Assembly (NCBI GenBank): GCA_027717595.1
Contig: JALLOF010000012.1
Span: forward strand, 1 to 46,596
Direction of reading: 5' to 3'
DNA length: 46,596 nucleotides
DNA from: Nitrospinae bacterium AH_259_B05_G02_I21
Lineage (GTDB): Bacteria > JADFOP01
The first letter of the stretch is position 1. Every line of letters begins with the position of its first letter. Position numbers and translations under genes: made by a program. Below, piece by piece: positions 6,879 to 14,340 of this stretch. The notes under the pieces are model-generated. The model had not been told where the DNA came from, searched no databases, and saw nothing but the letters and a program-made list of their open reading frames with translations.

Positions 6879-7145
6879 ATGACCGAGAGGACGACCAAGG
6901 AAATCATAACACTCGCCAATCGGTTCCTAAAGGACGTACGCGACACCCACCAGCCCGTGAGCATGTACTTGGTCAGCGGTTTTCAACTCAAGGGCGAGGT
7001 TGTGGAGTTCGATGAGGAAACGATCTTGTTCAAGCACAAAAACGGACACCAGCTTGTAATGCGATCGGCGGTGGCAGTCATGTATCCTCTTCCGAAATCC
7101 AAGGCTGAATCGGATGAATGGTGGCAGAACTATGGCCGCCCGTGA
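6879..7145 (+). CDS. hfq: Hfq-like RNA chaperone (divergent)
   Basis: An 88-residue Sm-like protein. Residues about 12-45 follow the Hfq Sm1 region closely (FLKDVRDTHQPVSMYLVSGF, QLKGEVVEFDEETILFKHK). The Sm2 region is changed: the usual Y-K-H-A-I-S-T is MRSAVAVMYP, so the proximal-face K-H pair is missing. Hfq hexamers bind small RNAs and AU-rich mRNA. GAGGAG at 6867-6872 supports ATG 6879. It lies between the transporter fusion and a PpiC-type isomerase rather than beside miaA, the common Hfq neighbour. The fold is likely; classical sRNA pairing activity is uncertain. Confidence 0.75.
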   Translation: MTERTTKEIITLANRFLKDVRDTHQPVSMYLVSGFQLKGEVVEFDEETILFKHKNGHQLVMRSAVAVMYPLPKSKAESDEWWQNYGRP

Positions 7146-7212
7146 GGTCGGTGCTCCATAATTTAGAGCCTGTAGGGTGTGGTTCGTCCGCGACCAGACG
7201 AAGGAGCCGTTC

Positions 7213-8064
7213 ATGCACCGCATTGTCCTTGCTTTCGCCGTGGTCTTGGTCGTAGCCGGCCAGGCCTCAGCCCAAAAAGAAGCACCTGCCGCGAAGCCTT
7301 CCGAGGTGGTCCTGGCCACGGTCAACGGAACGACCATCACGATGCGCGACTTCCAAGAGGCCGTCGCCGCCATGCCGCCCCAGCAACAGGTCCTGGCCCT
7401 CACCCGCCCCGCGGAGTTCCTCGACAGCCTCGTCAAGCGCGAGCTCGTCTTCCAGGAAGCGATGCGCCGCCGGCTCGATACCGACCCCGACGTGGCCTCG
7501 CTCGTAGCCAAGCTGAAGAAAGAGGTCGTCATCACGACCCTTCTTCGCCGGGTCATCCAGAAGGCGGACGCCGTGACCGATGAGGAAGCCGAACGCTACT
7601 ACCTCGAGAACAAGGACCGCTTTCGAACCCCGGAGAAAATAACGGCGAGCCACATCGTCCTCAAGACCGAGGAAGAGGCGAAGGACGTTCTGGCGGCGCT
7701 TCGGAATGGCAAGGACTTCGCCACACTGGCCAAGGAGCGCTCCAGCGGCCCCCGTTCCTCTCAAGGGGGCTACCTAGGCCGCATCACCCGGGGCGAGATG
7801 CCCATCGAGTTCGACCGGGCGGCCTTCAATCTGCAGGTGGGCTCTGTCAGCGAAGTGGTCAAAACCCCCTTCGGCTTCCACATCATCAAGGTCACCGACA
7901 ACGTTCCTTCCACCCAGATGGGATACAGCGACGTATCGGACCAGATTCAACAGCGCCTCCAGGTCGAGCGCCAGCAGGCGGCTGTGCAAGCCTTCCTCGA
8001 AGAGGTCACCACCAAGGCCAGCGTTGAGACGTTCCCGGACCGTCTCGCTGGGCGCGAGCCCTGA
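7213..8064 (+). CDS. Periplasmic PpiC/parvulin-type peptidyl-prolyl isomerase (SurA/PrsA-like)
   Basis: A 283-residue exported foldase. ATG 7213 has AAGGAG at 7201-7206 and gives a clean signal peptide (MHRIVLAFAVVLVVAGQASA). A SurA-N-like helical domain (about 30-130, VNGTTITMRDF) precedes one parvulin domain (about 140-235) with ITASHIVLKTEEEA, FATLAKERSSGP, GGYLGRITRGEMP and FGFHIIKV, all hallmark segments. It catalyses proline isomerisation and helps outer-membrane or secreted proteins fold. A GTG at 7177 would spoil the signal peptide. It converges on the ribokinase gene 31 nt downstream. Confidence 0.9.
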   Translation: MHRIVLAFAVVLVVAGQASAQKEAPAAKPSEVVLATVNGTTITMRDFQEAVAAMPPQQQVLALTRPAEFLDSLVKRELVFQEAMRRRLDTDPDVASLVAKLKKEVVITTLLRRVIQKADAVTDEEAERYYLENKDRFRTPEKITASHIVLKTEEEAKDVLAALRNGKDFATLAKERSSGPRSSQGGYLGRITRGEMPIEFDRAAFNLQVGSVSEVVKTPFGFHIIKVTDNVPSTQMGYSDVSDQIQQRLQVERQQAAVQAFLEEVTTKASVETFPDRLAGREP

Positions 8065-8095
8065 TTCCCTCGTCGGTTCCCTGTAGTCGGATAAG

Positions 8096-9016
8096 TTAGG
8101 GTCGGCCCGCCAGGAGGCGTGCGATGGCGCCCCCCCGGGGAAGGGATGGCTGGGCGCCCCTGACCGTGGCCGCCAGCGACCCCGACGCCACCCCCCATCG
8201 AACGGCCTCCGGCAACGGGCGGCCCTTGGCCCAGGCGGCAGCCAGGGCCCCGTTGAATGCGTCGCCGCATCCGGTCGTGTCAACGGCCTTGACCTTGAAG
8301 GCTGGGATGCGCTCGGCCCCGTCCGGCCCGACGACGAGGGCGCCGCGGGCCCCCAGGGTAACGCAGACGCACCGGCACCCGAGGGCCAGAAGGGCCTTCG
8401 CCGCCCGCCGCGCCTCCCCTACGGTGCCGGCCGGGAGGTTGGTCAGGCTGGCGGCCTCGCCCTCGTTTGGGGTCAGGAGATCCACGTACTTGAAAAGCCT
8501 TCGGGGCAGCGGGCGGGCTGGGGCGGGGTTGAGGATGGTCCTCACACCGAACGCCCGTGCCGCACGGAGGGCCGCTTCCACCGCCGCGAGAGGGACCTCA
8601 AGCTGGCAAAGCAGGACGTCGGCCCGCCGAAGTATTCGCTCGGCCCTCTCGATGTGGGCCTCTTCAAGAGTGGCGTTGGCCCCTGCCGCAACGGCGATCT
8701 GGTTTCGGCCGGCCTTGTCGACGGCGATGAGGGCCACCCCCGTCGAGGCGCCCGCGGCAGTGGAAGAGGCCGAAAGGTCGATACCGGCCCTCCTCAGGAA
8801 CGCCCGGTAGCGTCGCCCGAAGTCGTCCCGGCCGAAGCGGGCCGCCAGGGCCACCGTGGCACCGGCCCGCCGGGCGGCCACCGCCTGGTTGGCGCCCTTG
8901 CCCCCGAAGTACTGCTCCAGGGGCCCGCCGAGGACAGTCTCGCCCGGCCGCGGCAGACGGGGCACGGGGAGCACCAGATCGACGTTGGCGCTGCCGACGA
9001 CGACAACTCGGCCCAT
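8096..9016 (-). CDS. rbsK: Ribokinase (PfkB family)
   Basis: A 306-residue sugar kinase that phosphorylates ribose at O5. It has the PfkB signatures GGKGANQAVAARRAG (about 40-54) and DTTGCGDAFNGAL near residue 250, where the catalytic Asp is present and the usual DTTGAGD has Cys for Ala. The N-terminal VVVGSANVDLV strand is typical. ATG 9016 is chosen because the open frame further upstream adds about 60 unrelated residues that overlap the lipoprotein gene. It follows that gene by 8 nt, probably in one transcript. A closely related nucleoside or sugar kinase is the alternative. Confidence 0.85.
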   Translation of the reverse strand: MGRVVVVGSANVDLVLPVPRLPRPGETVLGGPLEQYFGGKGANQAVAARRAGATVALAARFGRDDFGRRYRAFLRRAGIDLSASSTAAGASTGVALIAVDKAGRNQIAVAAGANATLEEAHIERAERILRRADVLLCQLEVPLAAVEAALRAARAFGVRTILNPAPARPLPRRLFKYVDLLTPNEGEAASLTNLPAGTVGEARRAAKALLALGCRCVCVTLGARGALVVGPDGAERIPAFKVKAVDTTGCGDAFNGALAAAWAKGRPLPEAVRWGVASGSLAATVRGAQPSLPRGGAIARLLAGRP

Positions 9017-9024
9017 GGGCCTCT

Positions 9025-9516
9025 TTAGCTGGATGGCGGGGGCGGAACGGAGGGTCCGGGGCCTTCGGAGGTGGGGCCGATCTTGATGATAATCTCGCGC
9101 TCGAAGCCGGGCCGGATGATGATATCGCACGTCCAGCCCACCTTCTCGAACTTCAGAATGACGTCCTTGACCTCGAAGGTGGAGACCAGGTGCCAACCGT
9201 TGGCGGGCATGTGGTCCCTAAAGAAGTTGGCCGTATCGGTGACCGACAGGCCCCCCTTGTAGACGAGGATGCCCGCCTTGAGGCTGGGGTTCTCGAAGAT
9301 GAAGGTCCGGTCGGGAATCAAGCGGAAGGTGGAGGGGACCGGGACGTCGTGAAAGCGGCCGGCAGGGATGGGCTGCTCCGCTGGGGACCCTGAGAAGGGG
9401 CGGCCTGCCGTCAATGACTGGCATCCGCTGACTGTAAGCAGCGCAACCAAGAGGCTGGCAAGCACAGCGTACGGGAAGGCCTGGGGCCAAAGCTTTCGTC
9501 GAGTTACACCAATCAT
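9025..9516 (-). CDS. Conserved outer-membrane-type lipoprotein
   Basis: A 163-residue lipoprotein: a basic N-terminus, a hydrophobic stretch (AVLASLLVALLTV) and the lipobox VSGC give acylation at about Cys32. The mature part carries a repeatable pattern (DVPVPSTFRLIPDRTFIFEN, GILVYKG, FFRDHMPANGWHLVSTFEVK, LKFEK, CDIIIR) known from delta-proteobacterial and related lipoproteins of unknown role, then a Pro-rich tail. It is transcribed from a promoter with two operator-like repeats at 9577-9657 and runs into rbsK. Function unknown. Confidence 0.8.
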   Translation of the reverse strand: MIGVTRRKLWPQAFPYAVLASLLVALLTVSGCQSLTAGRPFSGSPAEQPIPAGRFHDVPVPSTFRLIPDRTFIFENPSLKAGILVYKGGLSVTDTANFFRDHMPANGWHLVSTFEVKDVILKFEKVGWTCDIIIRPGFEREIIIKIGPTSEGPGPSVPPPPSS

Positions 9517-9576
9517 CGCTTCTTAAGCAGCCAGGCGGTCCAAGCTGCAAAGAACCCCCGTCCCTCCGAATGACAC

Positions 9577-9657
9577 ATGGTAGCCTTTCTCGTGGTTCTT
9601 GTCAACGGAAAATCCAACATCTTGTACGCCTCCACAGATTTTCCACAACATCTTGTA
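9577..9657 (-). promoter_or_regulatory. Lipoprotein promoter with two 12-bp operator-like repeats
   Basis: On the minus strand TTGACA (9605-9600), 17 bp, TACCAT (9582-9577). Just upstream, the sequence TACAAGATGTTG (minus strand) occurs twice, at 9615-9626 and 9646-9657, 31 bp apart (about three helical turns). The repeats end close to the -35 box, a placement typical of activator sites. Confidence 0.5.
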
Positions 9658-9702
9658 GAACAACCCGCTCCTAGGCCGTCGGGTGGTGGGCCGGCCGGAG
9701 TC

Positions 9703-9732
9703 TTGACGCCCATCTTGGCCTCCGTCTATACT
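9703..9732 (+). promoter_or_regulatory. Sigma-70 type promoter for the opp/dpp ATPase pair
   Basis: TTGACG (9703-9708), 18 bp, TATACT (9727-9732). It lies in the 380-bp divergent region, leaving a leader of about 155 nt before the GTG at 9897. I see no gene within 9517-9896. Confidence 0.55.
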
Positions 9733-9896
9733 GCATAGGCCGTTTTCGTTTGTGCGAATGAGATCATCGCTTCGATCCGTGGGGCGGGACGCTGCCCAAG
9801 TGCTGGCGCCCGTCCAACCCATCCGACGAGTCCCGTTGATGCTTTCCGCCGCCTCCATCGGGTGGACAAGGCCGGCCTCGGCTGGCAGGTGAACGC

Positions 9897-10901
9897 GTGA
9901 CCGCTCCCGCCCCCGCTACGACATCCCCGCTTCTGGCCGTTGAAGACCTCAAGACGGTTTTCATGACGAGCCAAGGGACTGGCCGGGCCGTTGACGGCGT
10001 CTCGTTCCAATTGCGGGCGGGAGAGACCCTGGGCCTGGTGGGTGAAAGCGGCTGTGGCAAGACGGTCACGGCCCTTTCGCTGCTTCGGCTGGTGCCCGAC
10101 CCTCCTGGCGAGATTACCGGTGGGGCCATCCACTTCAACGGCCACAACCTCCTTGAGCTCTCCGAGGAGCGCATGCGGGCCATCCGGGGCAACGACATCT
10201 CCATGATTTTCCAGGAGCCGATGACCAGCCTCAATCCGGTGTTCACCATCGGTGACCAAATCACCGAGGCTATTATTCTTCACCAGGGGCTTGGCAAGGG
10301 CGAGGCACGTGAGCAAGCGGCCGAGATGTTGCAGCACGTCGGTATCCCCGACCCTGACACGCGCCTGGACGAGTACCCTCATCAGCTCTCGGGCGGGATG
10401 CGCCAGCGGGCCATGATCGCGATGGCCCTTGTCTGCCGGCCCAAGCTGCTCATTGCCGATGAGCCGACGACGGCTCTCGACGTGACCATCCAGGCCCAGA
10501 TTCTCGACCTTATGCGCACCCTGCAGGCCGAGCTCGGCATGGCGATTCTGCTGATAACCCACGACCTGGGGGTGGTGGCGGAGATCGCTGATCGGGTGGC
10601 CGTGATGTACGCCGGGAAAATCGTCGAGGAGGCGCCTGTGGAGGTTCTATTCGCCGAGCCCAAGCACCCCTACACCCAGGGGCTGCTCCATTCGGTGCCA
10701 CGGATCGATAAAGACGCAACGGGCCATCGCGGGCGTCTCCAGGAGATCCCCGGGCTAGTCCCCAGCATCTTCGCCATCCCGCCGGGCTGTCCATTCTCCC
10801 CCCGCTGCCCCCACGTTATGGAGCGCTGCTCTCGGGAGACGCCGCCCCTGGACCCCGTGGGTCCCACGACCCGGGCCGCCTGCTGGCTCTACGAGGAGTA
10901 A
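9897..10901 (+). CDS. Oligo/dipeptide ABC transporter ATP-binding protein (OppD/DppD type)
   Basis: A 334-residue ABC ATPase with Walker A GESGCGKT (about 50-57), Q-loop [12 protein letters not shown], signature LSGGMRQR, Walker [13 protein letters not shown] and H-loop ITHDLGVV. The C-terminal oligopeptide/nickel extension contains [14 protein letters not shown] and a later Cys, the four-Cys pattern that in DppD homologues can hold an Fe-S cluster. It powers peptide (or nickel) uptake with a partner ATPase. The GTG start has only a modest AGGTGA (9887-9892). The OppF-like gene follows after 9 nt. No permease or binding-protein genes are nearby, so the substrate cannot be told. Confidence 0.92.
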   Translation: MTAPAPATTSPLLAVEDLKTVFMTSQGTGRAVDGVSFQLRAGETLGLVGESGCGKTVTALSLLRLVPDPPGEITGGAIHFNGHNLLELSEERMRAIRGNDISMIFQEPMTSLNPVFTIGDQITEAIILHQGLGKGEAREQAAEMLQHVGIPDPDTRLDEYPHQLSGGMRQRAMIAMALVCRPKLLIADEPTTALDVTIQAQILDLMRTLQAELGMAILLITHDLGVVAEIADRVAVMYAGKIVEEAPVEVLFAEPKHPYTQGLLHSVPRIDKDATGHRGRLQEIPGLVPSIFAIPPGCPFSPRCPHVMERCSRETPPLDPVGPTTRAACWLYEE

Positions 10902-10910
10902 CCACCCGCC

Positions 10911-11909
10911 ATGCCGGATACCAACCAAGAGCTCCTAGTCGTCGAGGACCTCATCAAGCACTTTCCCCTCAAGGGGGGCTTCATGGGGCGGACGGTGGGT
11001 TGGGTCCAGGCGGTCAATGGCGTCTCGTTCACCATGAGTGAGGGAGAGACGCTGGGGTTGGTGGGCGAGAGCGGCTGCGGCAAGACGACGACCGCGCGGC
11101 TAATCCTCAGACTCATCGAGCCGACCGGCGGCTCGGTGCACTTCGACGGCCACAGCGTCTTTGACCTCGGCAAGGAGGAGCTTCGAGCCCTGCGGCGCCA
11201 GATGCAAATCATCTTCCAGGATCCCTACAGCTCACTCAACCCACGGATGACGGTGGGCTCCATCGTAGGGGAGCCGCTCGAGATTCACGGGTTGGCCGAG
11301 GGCCGCGCCAAGGAGGAGCAGGTGGCGACCCTGCTGGAGAAAGTGGGCTTGGCGCCTGAGCACATGCGGCGCTACCCCCACGAGTTCTCCGGTGGGCAAC
11401 GCCAGCGGATCGGGATCGCCAGGGCCCTCGCCCTTGAGCCGAAGTTCATAATCTGCGACGAGCCGGTCAGTGCCCTCGACGTCTCCATCCGGGCTCAGGT
11501 CCTCAACCTCTTAGGGGACCTCCAGGCAGACCTTGGCCTGGCCTACCTGCTCATCTCTCACGACTTGAGCGTCGTGGAGCACATCGCCGACCGCGTGGCG
11601 GTCATGTACCTGGGCCTGATTGTGGAGATGGCCTCGGTCGAAGACCTCTACGCCAATCCCCAGCACCCCTATACCGAGGCGCTCCTGAGCGCCGTGCCCA
11701 TCCCCGATCCTGCGGCAAAGCGGGAGCGGATCTTCCTGTCGGGCGATGTGCCGAGCCCCATCACACCCCCTTCGGGCTGCTTCTTTCATCCCCGGTGTCC
11801 TGTGCGAATTCCAGAATGCGAGCATACCGTCCCGGAACTCACCGAGATTTTCCCGGGCCACCAGGCCGCCTGCATCGTGCGCCAGGCTGAGCCCAAGACA
11901 CCCGGGTGA
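10911..11909 (+). CDS. Oligo/dipeptide ABC transporter ATP-binding protein (OppF/DppF type)
   Basis: A 332-residue partner of the preceding ATPase: Walker [29 protein letters not shown], signature [15 protein letters not shown], Walker [13 protein letters not shown], and [19 protein letters not shown]. The C-terminus has [14 protein letters not shown], again the Cys-rich oligopeptide-transporter tail. OppF proteins typically carry the [10 protein letters not shown] stretch and the longer insert after the first strand ([18 protein letters not shown]) seen here. ATG 10911 follows GAGGAG at the end of the upstream gene. The two genes form an operon that ends before a terminator at 12039-12074. 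Confidence 0.92.
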   Translation: MPDTNQELLVVEDLIKHFPLKGGFMGRTVGWVQAVNGVSFTMSEGETLGLVGESGCGKTTTARLILRLIEPTGGSVHFDGHSVFDLGKEELRALRRQMQIIFQDPYSSLNPRMTVGSIVGEPLEIHGLAEGRAKEEQVATLLEKVGLAPEHMRRYPHEFSGGQRQRIGIARALALEPKFIICDEPVSALDVSIRAQVLNLLGDLQADLGLAYLLISHDLSVVEHIADRVAVMYLGLIVEMASVEDLYANPQHPYTEALLSAVPIPDPAAKRERIFLSGDVPSPITPPSGCFFHPRCPVRIPECEHTVPELTEIFPGHQAACIVRQAEPKTPG

Positions 11910-12038
11910 TCGGGTCGGCCCAGGCAGGTGTGACGATGGGGCAAACCGGGCAAATGGGCTAAAAAAGCCTCTTGCGCTTAACCGGGGTTGTGTGTGATAA
12001 AAACGATTTGAGAGAGACCCGTCAGGCACGACGCACCG

Positions 12039-12074
12039 ACCGCGCGGCGCTGGGGTTCGACGCGCGGTTTTTTT
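12039..12074 (+). terminator. Intrinsic terminator (or attenuator) between oppF and csp
   Basis: ACCGCGCG (12039-12046) pairs with CGCGCGGT (12061-12068), followed by a run of seven T. It ends about 80 nt before the cold-shock gene. It can end the opp transcript. If the csp promoter lies upstream (a weak TTGCGC...TGATAA near 11970-11999), it would act as an attenuator in the csp leader. The rest of 11910-12155 has no gene. Confidence 0.65.
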
Positions 12075-12155
12075 GGGCCGACGGACCAAGGAAGCGACGT
12101 ATCGGCTGGTCCATCTCGCATCCATCAAAACCATCGAGAGGAGGTGAGACGTCGG

Positions 12156-12359
12156 ATGCAGCAAGGACGTGTTAAGTGGTTCGACGATCGGAAAGGCTTC
12201 GGATTCATCGAGCGAGATGACGGGCCGGACGTATTCGTCCACTTCTCGGTCATCCAGGGCGAGGGCTTCAAGTCCCTGGCCGAGGGAGAGGCCGTGGAGT
12301 TCGAAATTGTCGAAGACCAAAAAGGCCTAAGAGCGGTCAACGTCGTAAAGCGTACATAG
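12156..12359 (+). CDS. Cold-shock domain protein (CspA family)
   Basis: A 67-residue single cold-shock domain that binds single-stranded RNA and DNA. It has both RNP motifs, KGFGFIER (RNP1) and DVFVHFSVI (RNP2), and the N-terminal QGRVKWFDD. Length matches the family exactly when started at ATG 12156, with AGGAGG at 12139-12144 upstream; a GTG at 12144 overlaps that site. It is a monocistronic gene with its own strong terminator at 12390-12426. Csp proteins act as RNA chaperones in the cytoplasm. The long leader with a hairpin is compatible with post-transcriptional control. Confidence 0.95.
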   Translation: MQQGRVKWFDDRKGFGFIERDDGPDVFVHFSVIQGEGFKSLAEGEAVEFEIVEDQKGLRAVNVVKRT

Positions 12360-12389
12360 ACACCGAGCCGATGACCCCTACGGCTTGAT

Positions 12390-12426
12390 CCCCCACGAGG
12401 ACTTCCCGTCCCCGTGGGGGTTTTTT
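12390..12426 (+). terminator. Intrinsic terminator of the csp gene
   Basis: CCCCCACG (12390-12397) pairs with CGTGGGGG (12413-12420), followed by six T. It separates csp from the convergent yjbQ gene, whose stop is at 12428. Confidence 0.9.
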
Positions 12427-12427
12427 C

Positions 12428-12847
12428 TCAGTCGCCCATGAGCTGTATGATCACGCGGCGGCTGCGGGGGCGGTTGTCGAAGTCGATCAGGACTATCTGC
12501 TGCCACGTGCCGAGCAGCAACGTCCCATCGGCGAAGGGCACCGTGTAGGAGGCCCCGATGAGGGCCGCCCGCACGTGGCTGAAGCCGTTGCCGTCGCCCC
12601 AGGCGGCGTCGTGTGCGTAGGGGATGTCGGTCGGCGCTACCCGGCTGATGGCCTCGGACAGATCGGCCACGGCGCCGGGCTCGTACTCTATAGAGGTGAG
12701 CCCCGCCGTGCTTCCCGGCACGAAGACCACCGCCACGCCGCTGGCCAGACCGCTCTGCGTTACGGCCTTGGCCACCCGGTCCGTGATGTCGTGGATATCG
12801 TTGAAGCCGCGGGTCTGGAGTGTTACCTCACTCGTTAGGACGCGCAT
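12428..12847 (-). CDS. YjbQ family (UPF0047) protein
   Basis: A 139-residue protein of the YjbQ/UPF0047 family: FNDIHDITDRVAKAV, VVFVPGSTAGLTSIEYEPG, the HDAAWGDGNGFSHVRAALIG core with conserved His, Asp and Asn, and the GTWQQIVLIDFDNRPRSRRV end. Relatives can substitute weakly for thiamin phosphate synthase, but the physiological role is unsettled. Its start overlaps the end of the upstream ADP-ribosylglycohydrolase gene by 20 nt, which implies one transcript. Confidence 0.92.
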   Translation of the reverse strand: MRVLTSEVTLQTRGFNDIHDITDRVAKAVTQSGLASGVAVVFVPGSTAGLTSIEYEPGAVADLSEAISRVAPTDIPYAHDAAWGDGNGFSHVRAALIGASYTVPFADGTLLLGTWQQIVLIDFDNRPRSRRVIIQLMGD

Positions 12848-13772
12848 GGGCTACCTCCTTGGCCTCGGCGGCCCGATAGAGGTCGGCGGAGACGGCCTCG
12901 ATCTCCTCCCGCCCGTCCAGCCCCTCGAGCCAGCGGGCCGGGATCGCCTCGTGACCGGCGGCCGCACCGCTCAAAGCCCCGACCATGGAGGCGATGCTGT
13001 CCGTATCACCCCCAGCCGCGACGGCGGCGATCACCGAGGCCTCCAGGTCCTCCGCGTGGTGGGCAAATATGAGAAGGGCGGCCGGGACGGTCTCCATGAC
13101 GAATCCCCCGACGCCGGTGGTCTCCAGTCCCGCCTCCAAGGGCCCATCCAGGAGAGGGCTGAGCCGGGCGATGGCCCGAGCGGCCCGGGCGTCGATGGGC
13201 TCGGCGGCTCGAGCGAGCTCGCCCAGCATATCCCGTGGCTCGGGCGGCTCGGGCTCCAGGAGACGGGCGACGGCCAGGGCCAGGGCCGCCGTCATCGCCA
13301 GGGCCCTGGAGTCGGTGTGTGTGCATCGGCTTGAGGTGGCGGCGTCGGCAAGGATCGATGGGGTGTCGCGGCGGTGGAACAGCCCCAGGGGAGCGGCCCG
13401 CATGGCCGAGCCGCAGCCGGCCGACTCCACGCCCGCCTCCTGCCAGGGCACGCCGAGGGCCAGGCGCCCTGCGGCCGTCGCGGAGGCGAGCCCTGCACCT
13501 CTGGCTTCCGGCAGCCAGGCCGCCATCCTCCGGGCGAAATCGACCGGATCGAACCCACCACAGGCCGATAGGGAACGCGCCAGGGCCAGGGTGAGCTGGG
13601 TGTCGTCGGTCCACACCCCGGCGCCGAAGCGCTCCGGCACATAGTCCTCCACGAGCCCGTAGCGGTCGTGAATCTGCTGGCGGGTCATGCCCTCCACCGG
13701 GGCCCCCAGGGCGTCGCCAACGGCCACTCCAAGGAGACAACCCAGCGTCTTTGACTTCAGGGTCGCCCTCAT
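12828..13772 (-). CDS. ADP-ribosylglycohydrolase family protein
   Basis: A 314-residue all-alpha hydrolase of the DraG/ADP-ribosyl-glycohydrolase family, which removes ADP-ribose from proteins or other targets using two Mg2+ or Mn2+ ions. The metal-binding signatures are present: GDALGAPVEGM near 19-29, FGAGVWTDDTQLTLAL near 50-65 and the C-terminal AAGGDTDSIASMVGALSGA. The gene sits between FUN14 (upstream, 4 nt gap) and yjbQ (overlap), so the three are probably co-transcribed. No ADP-ribosyltransferase is visible in the window, so the substrate is unknown. Confidence 0.93.
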   Translation of the reverse strand: MRATLKSKTLGCLLGVAVGDALGAPVEGMTRQQIHDRYGLVEDYVPERFGAGVWTDDTQLTLALARSLSACGGFDPVDFARRMAAWLPEARGAGLASATAAGRLALGVPWQEAGVESAGCGSAMRAAPLGLFHRRDTPSILADAATSSRCTHTDSRALAMTAALALAVARLLEPEPPEPRDMLGELARAAEPIDARAARAIARLSPLLDGPLEAGLETTGVGGFVMETVPAALLIFAHHAEDLEASVIAAVAAGGDTDSIASMVGALSGAAAGHEAIPARWLEGLDGREEIEAVSADLYRAAEAKEVAHARPNE

Positions 13773-13776
13773 CGGC

Positions 13777-14142
13777 TTATGTGGTCTGGGGCGTGGAAGG
13801 TCGCCTCCGCCTCGTAAGCGCGAGGCCCCCTGCGAGCCCGACGACGAAGCCTGCGGAGCCGGCCAGGTGGATTGAGGCGAAGCGCCGCACCGCGACCACC
13901 ATCCCGGCCCGATGCGCCTTGGCGTACGCGACGGCGTGGTGACCTGCGGAGGCGAGGTCCACCCCCTTGAGCCAATCGGTGGTTGAGGCGATGACGAGGT
14001 AGACGGCCAGCGCGAACCCGACGGTCACCAGGATCGACTTCACCACACGCCTCAGGATGAGACCGGTGGCGAACCCGATGGCGGCCCCGACGAGGGCCGG
14101 CTGCCAGTGTGGGCTGAGGGCCGAAAGCCAGTCGGTGGCCAT
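13777..14142 (-). CDS. FUN14 family membrane protein
   Basis: A 121-residue protein with a Gly-rich first helix (PALVGAAIGFATGLILRRVVK), a second hydrophobic helix (ILVTVGFALAVYLVIAS) and a third near the C-terminus (AGSAGFVVGLAGGLALT), ending in a basic tail. This matches the FUN14 family of small membrane proteins; bacterial members have no known role. ATG 14142 is preferred because the open frame upstream adds 75 Arg/Pro-rich, unlikely residues; AAGGGGTGA precedes it. It is the first gene of the yjbQ-ADP-ribosylglycohydrolase group. Confidence 0.82.
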   Translation of the reverse strand: MATDWLSALSPHWQPALVGAAIGFATGLILRRVVKSILVTVGFALAVYLVIASTTDWLKGVDLASAGHHAVAYAKAHRAGMVVAVRRFASIHLAGSAGFVVGLAGGLALTRRRRPSTPQTT

Positions 14143-14340
14143 GGGGTCACCCCTTAAGAAGACGCATGGCCCCCTCTCCCTCCGGGCCACCCATACCAGA
14201 GCCGCTGGGCAAATGCAAGGGGGGCGACGCGCTTCGGCGCGAGGGCAGGAGGGCTCGTGGCGGCTCCCCGGGCCTTGCCCTTCATCCGACCATCCCCTAA
14301 AATAGAGGGGTCGGCTGCACGTGGAGGGAGCCTTATTCTC

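Noticed and set aside
9726-10562. Long minus-strand ORF of 278 codons opposite the OppD gene
   Set aside because: It is the antisense shadow of the ABC ATPase; composition and lack of motifs rule it out.
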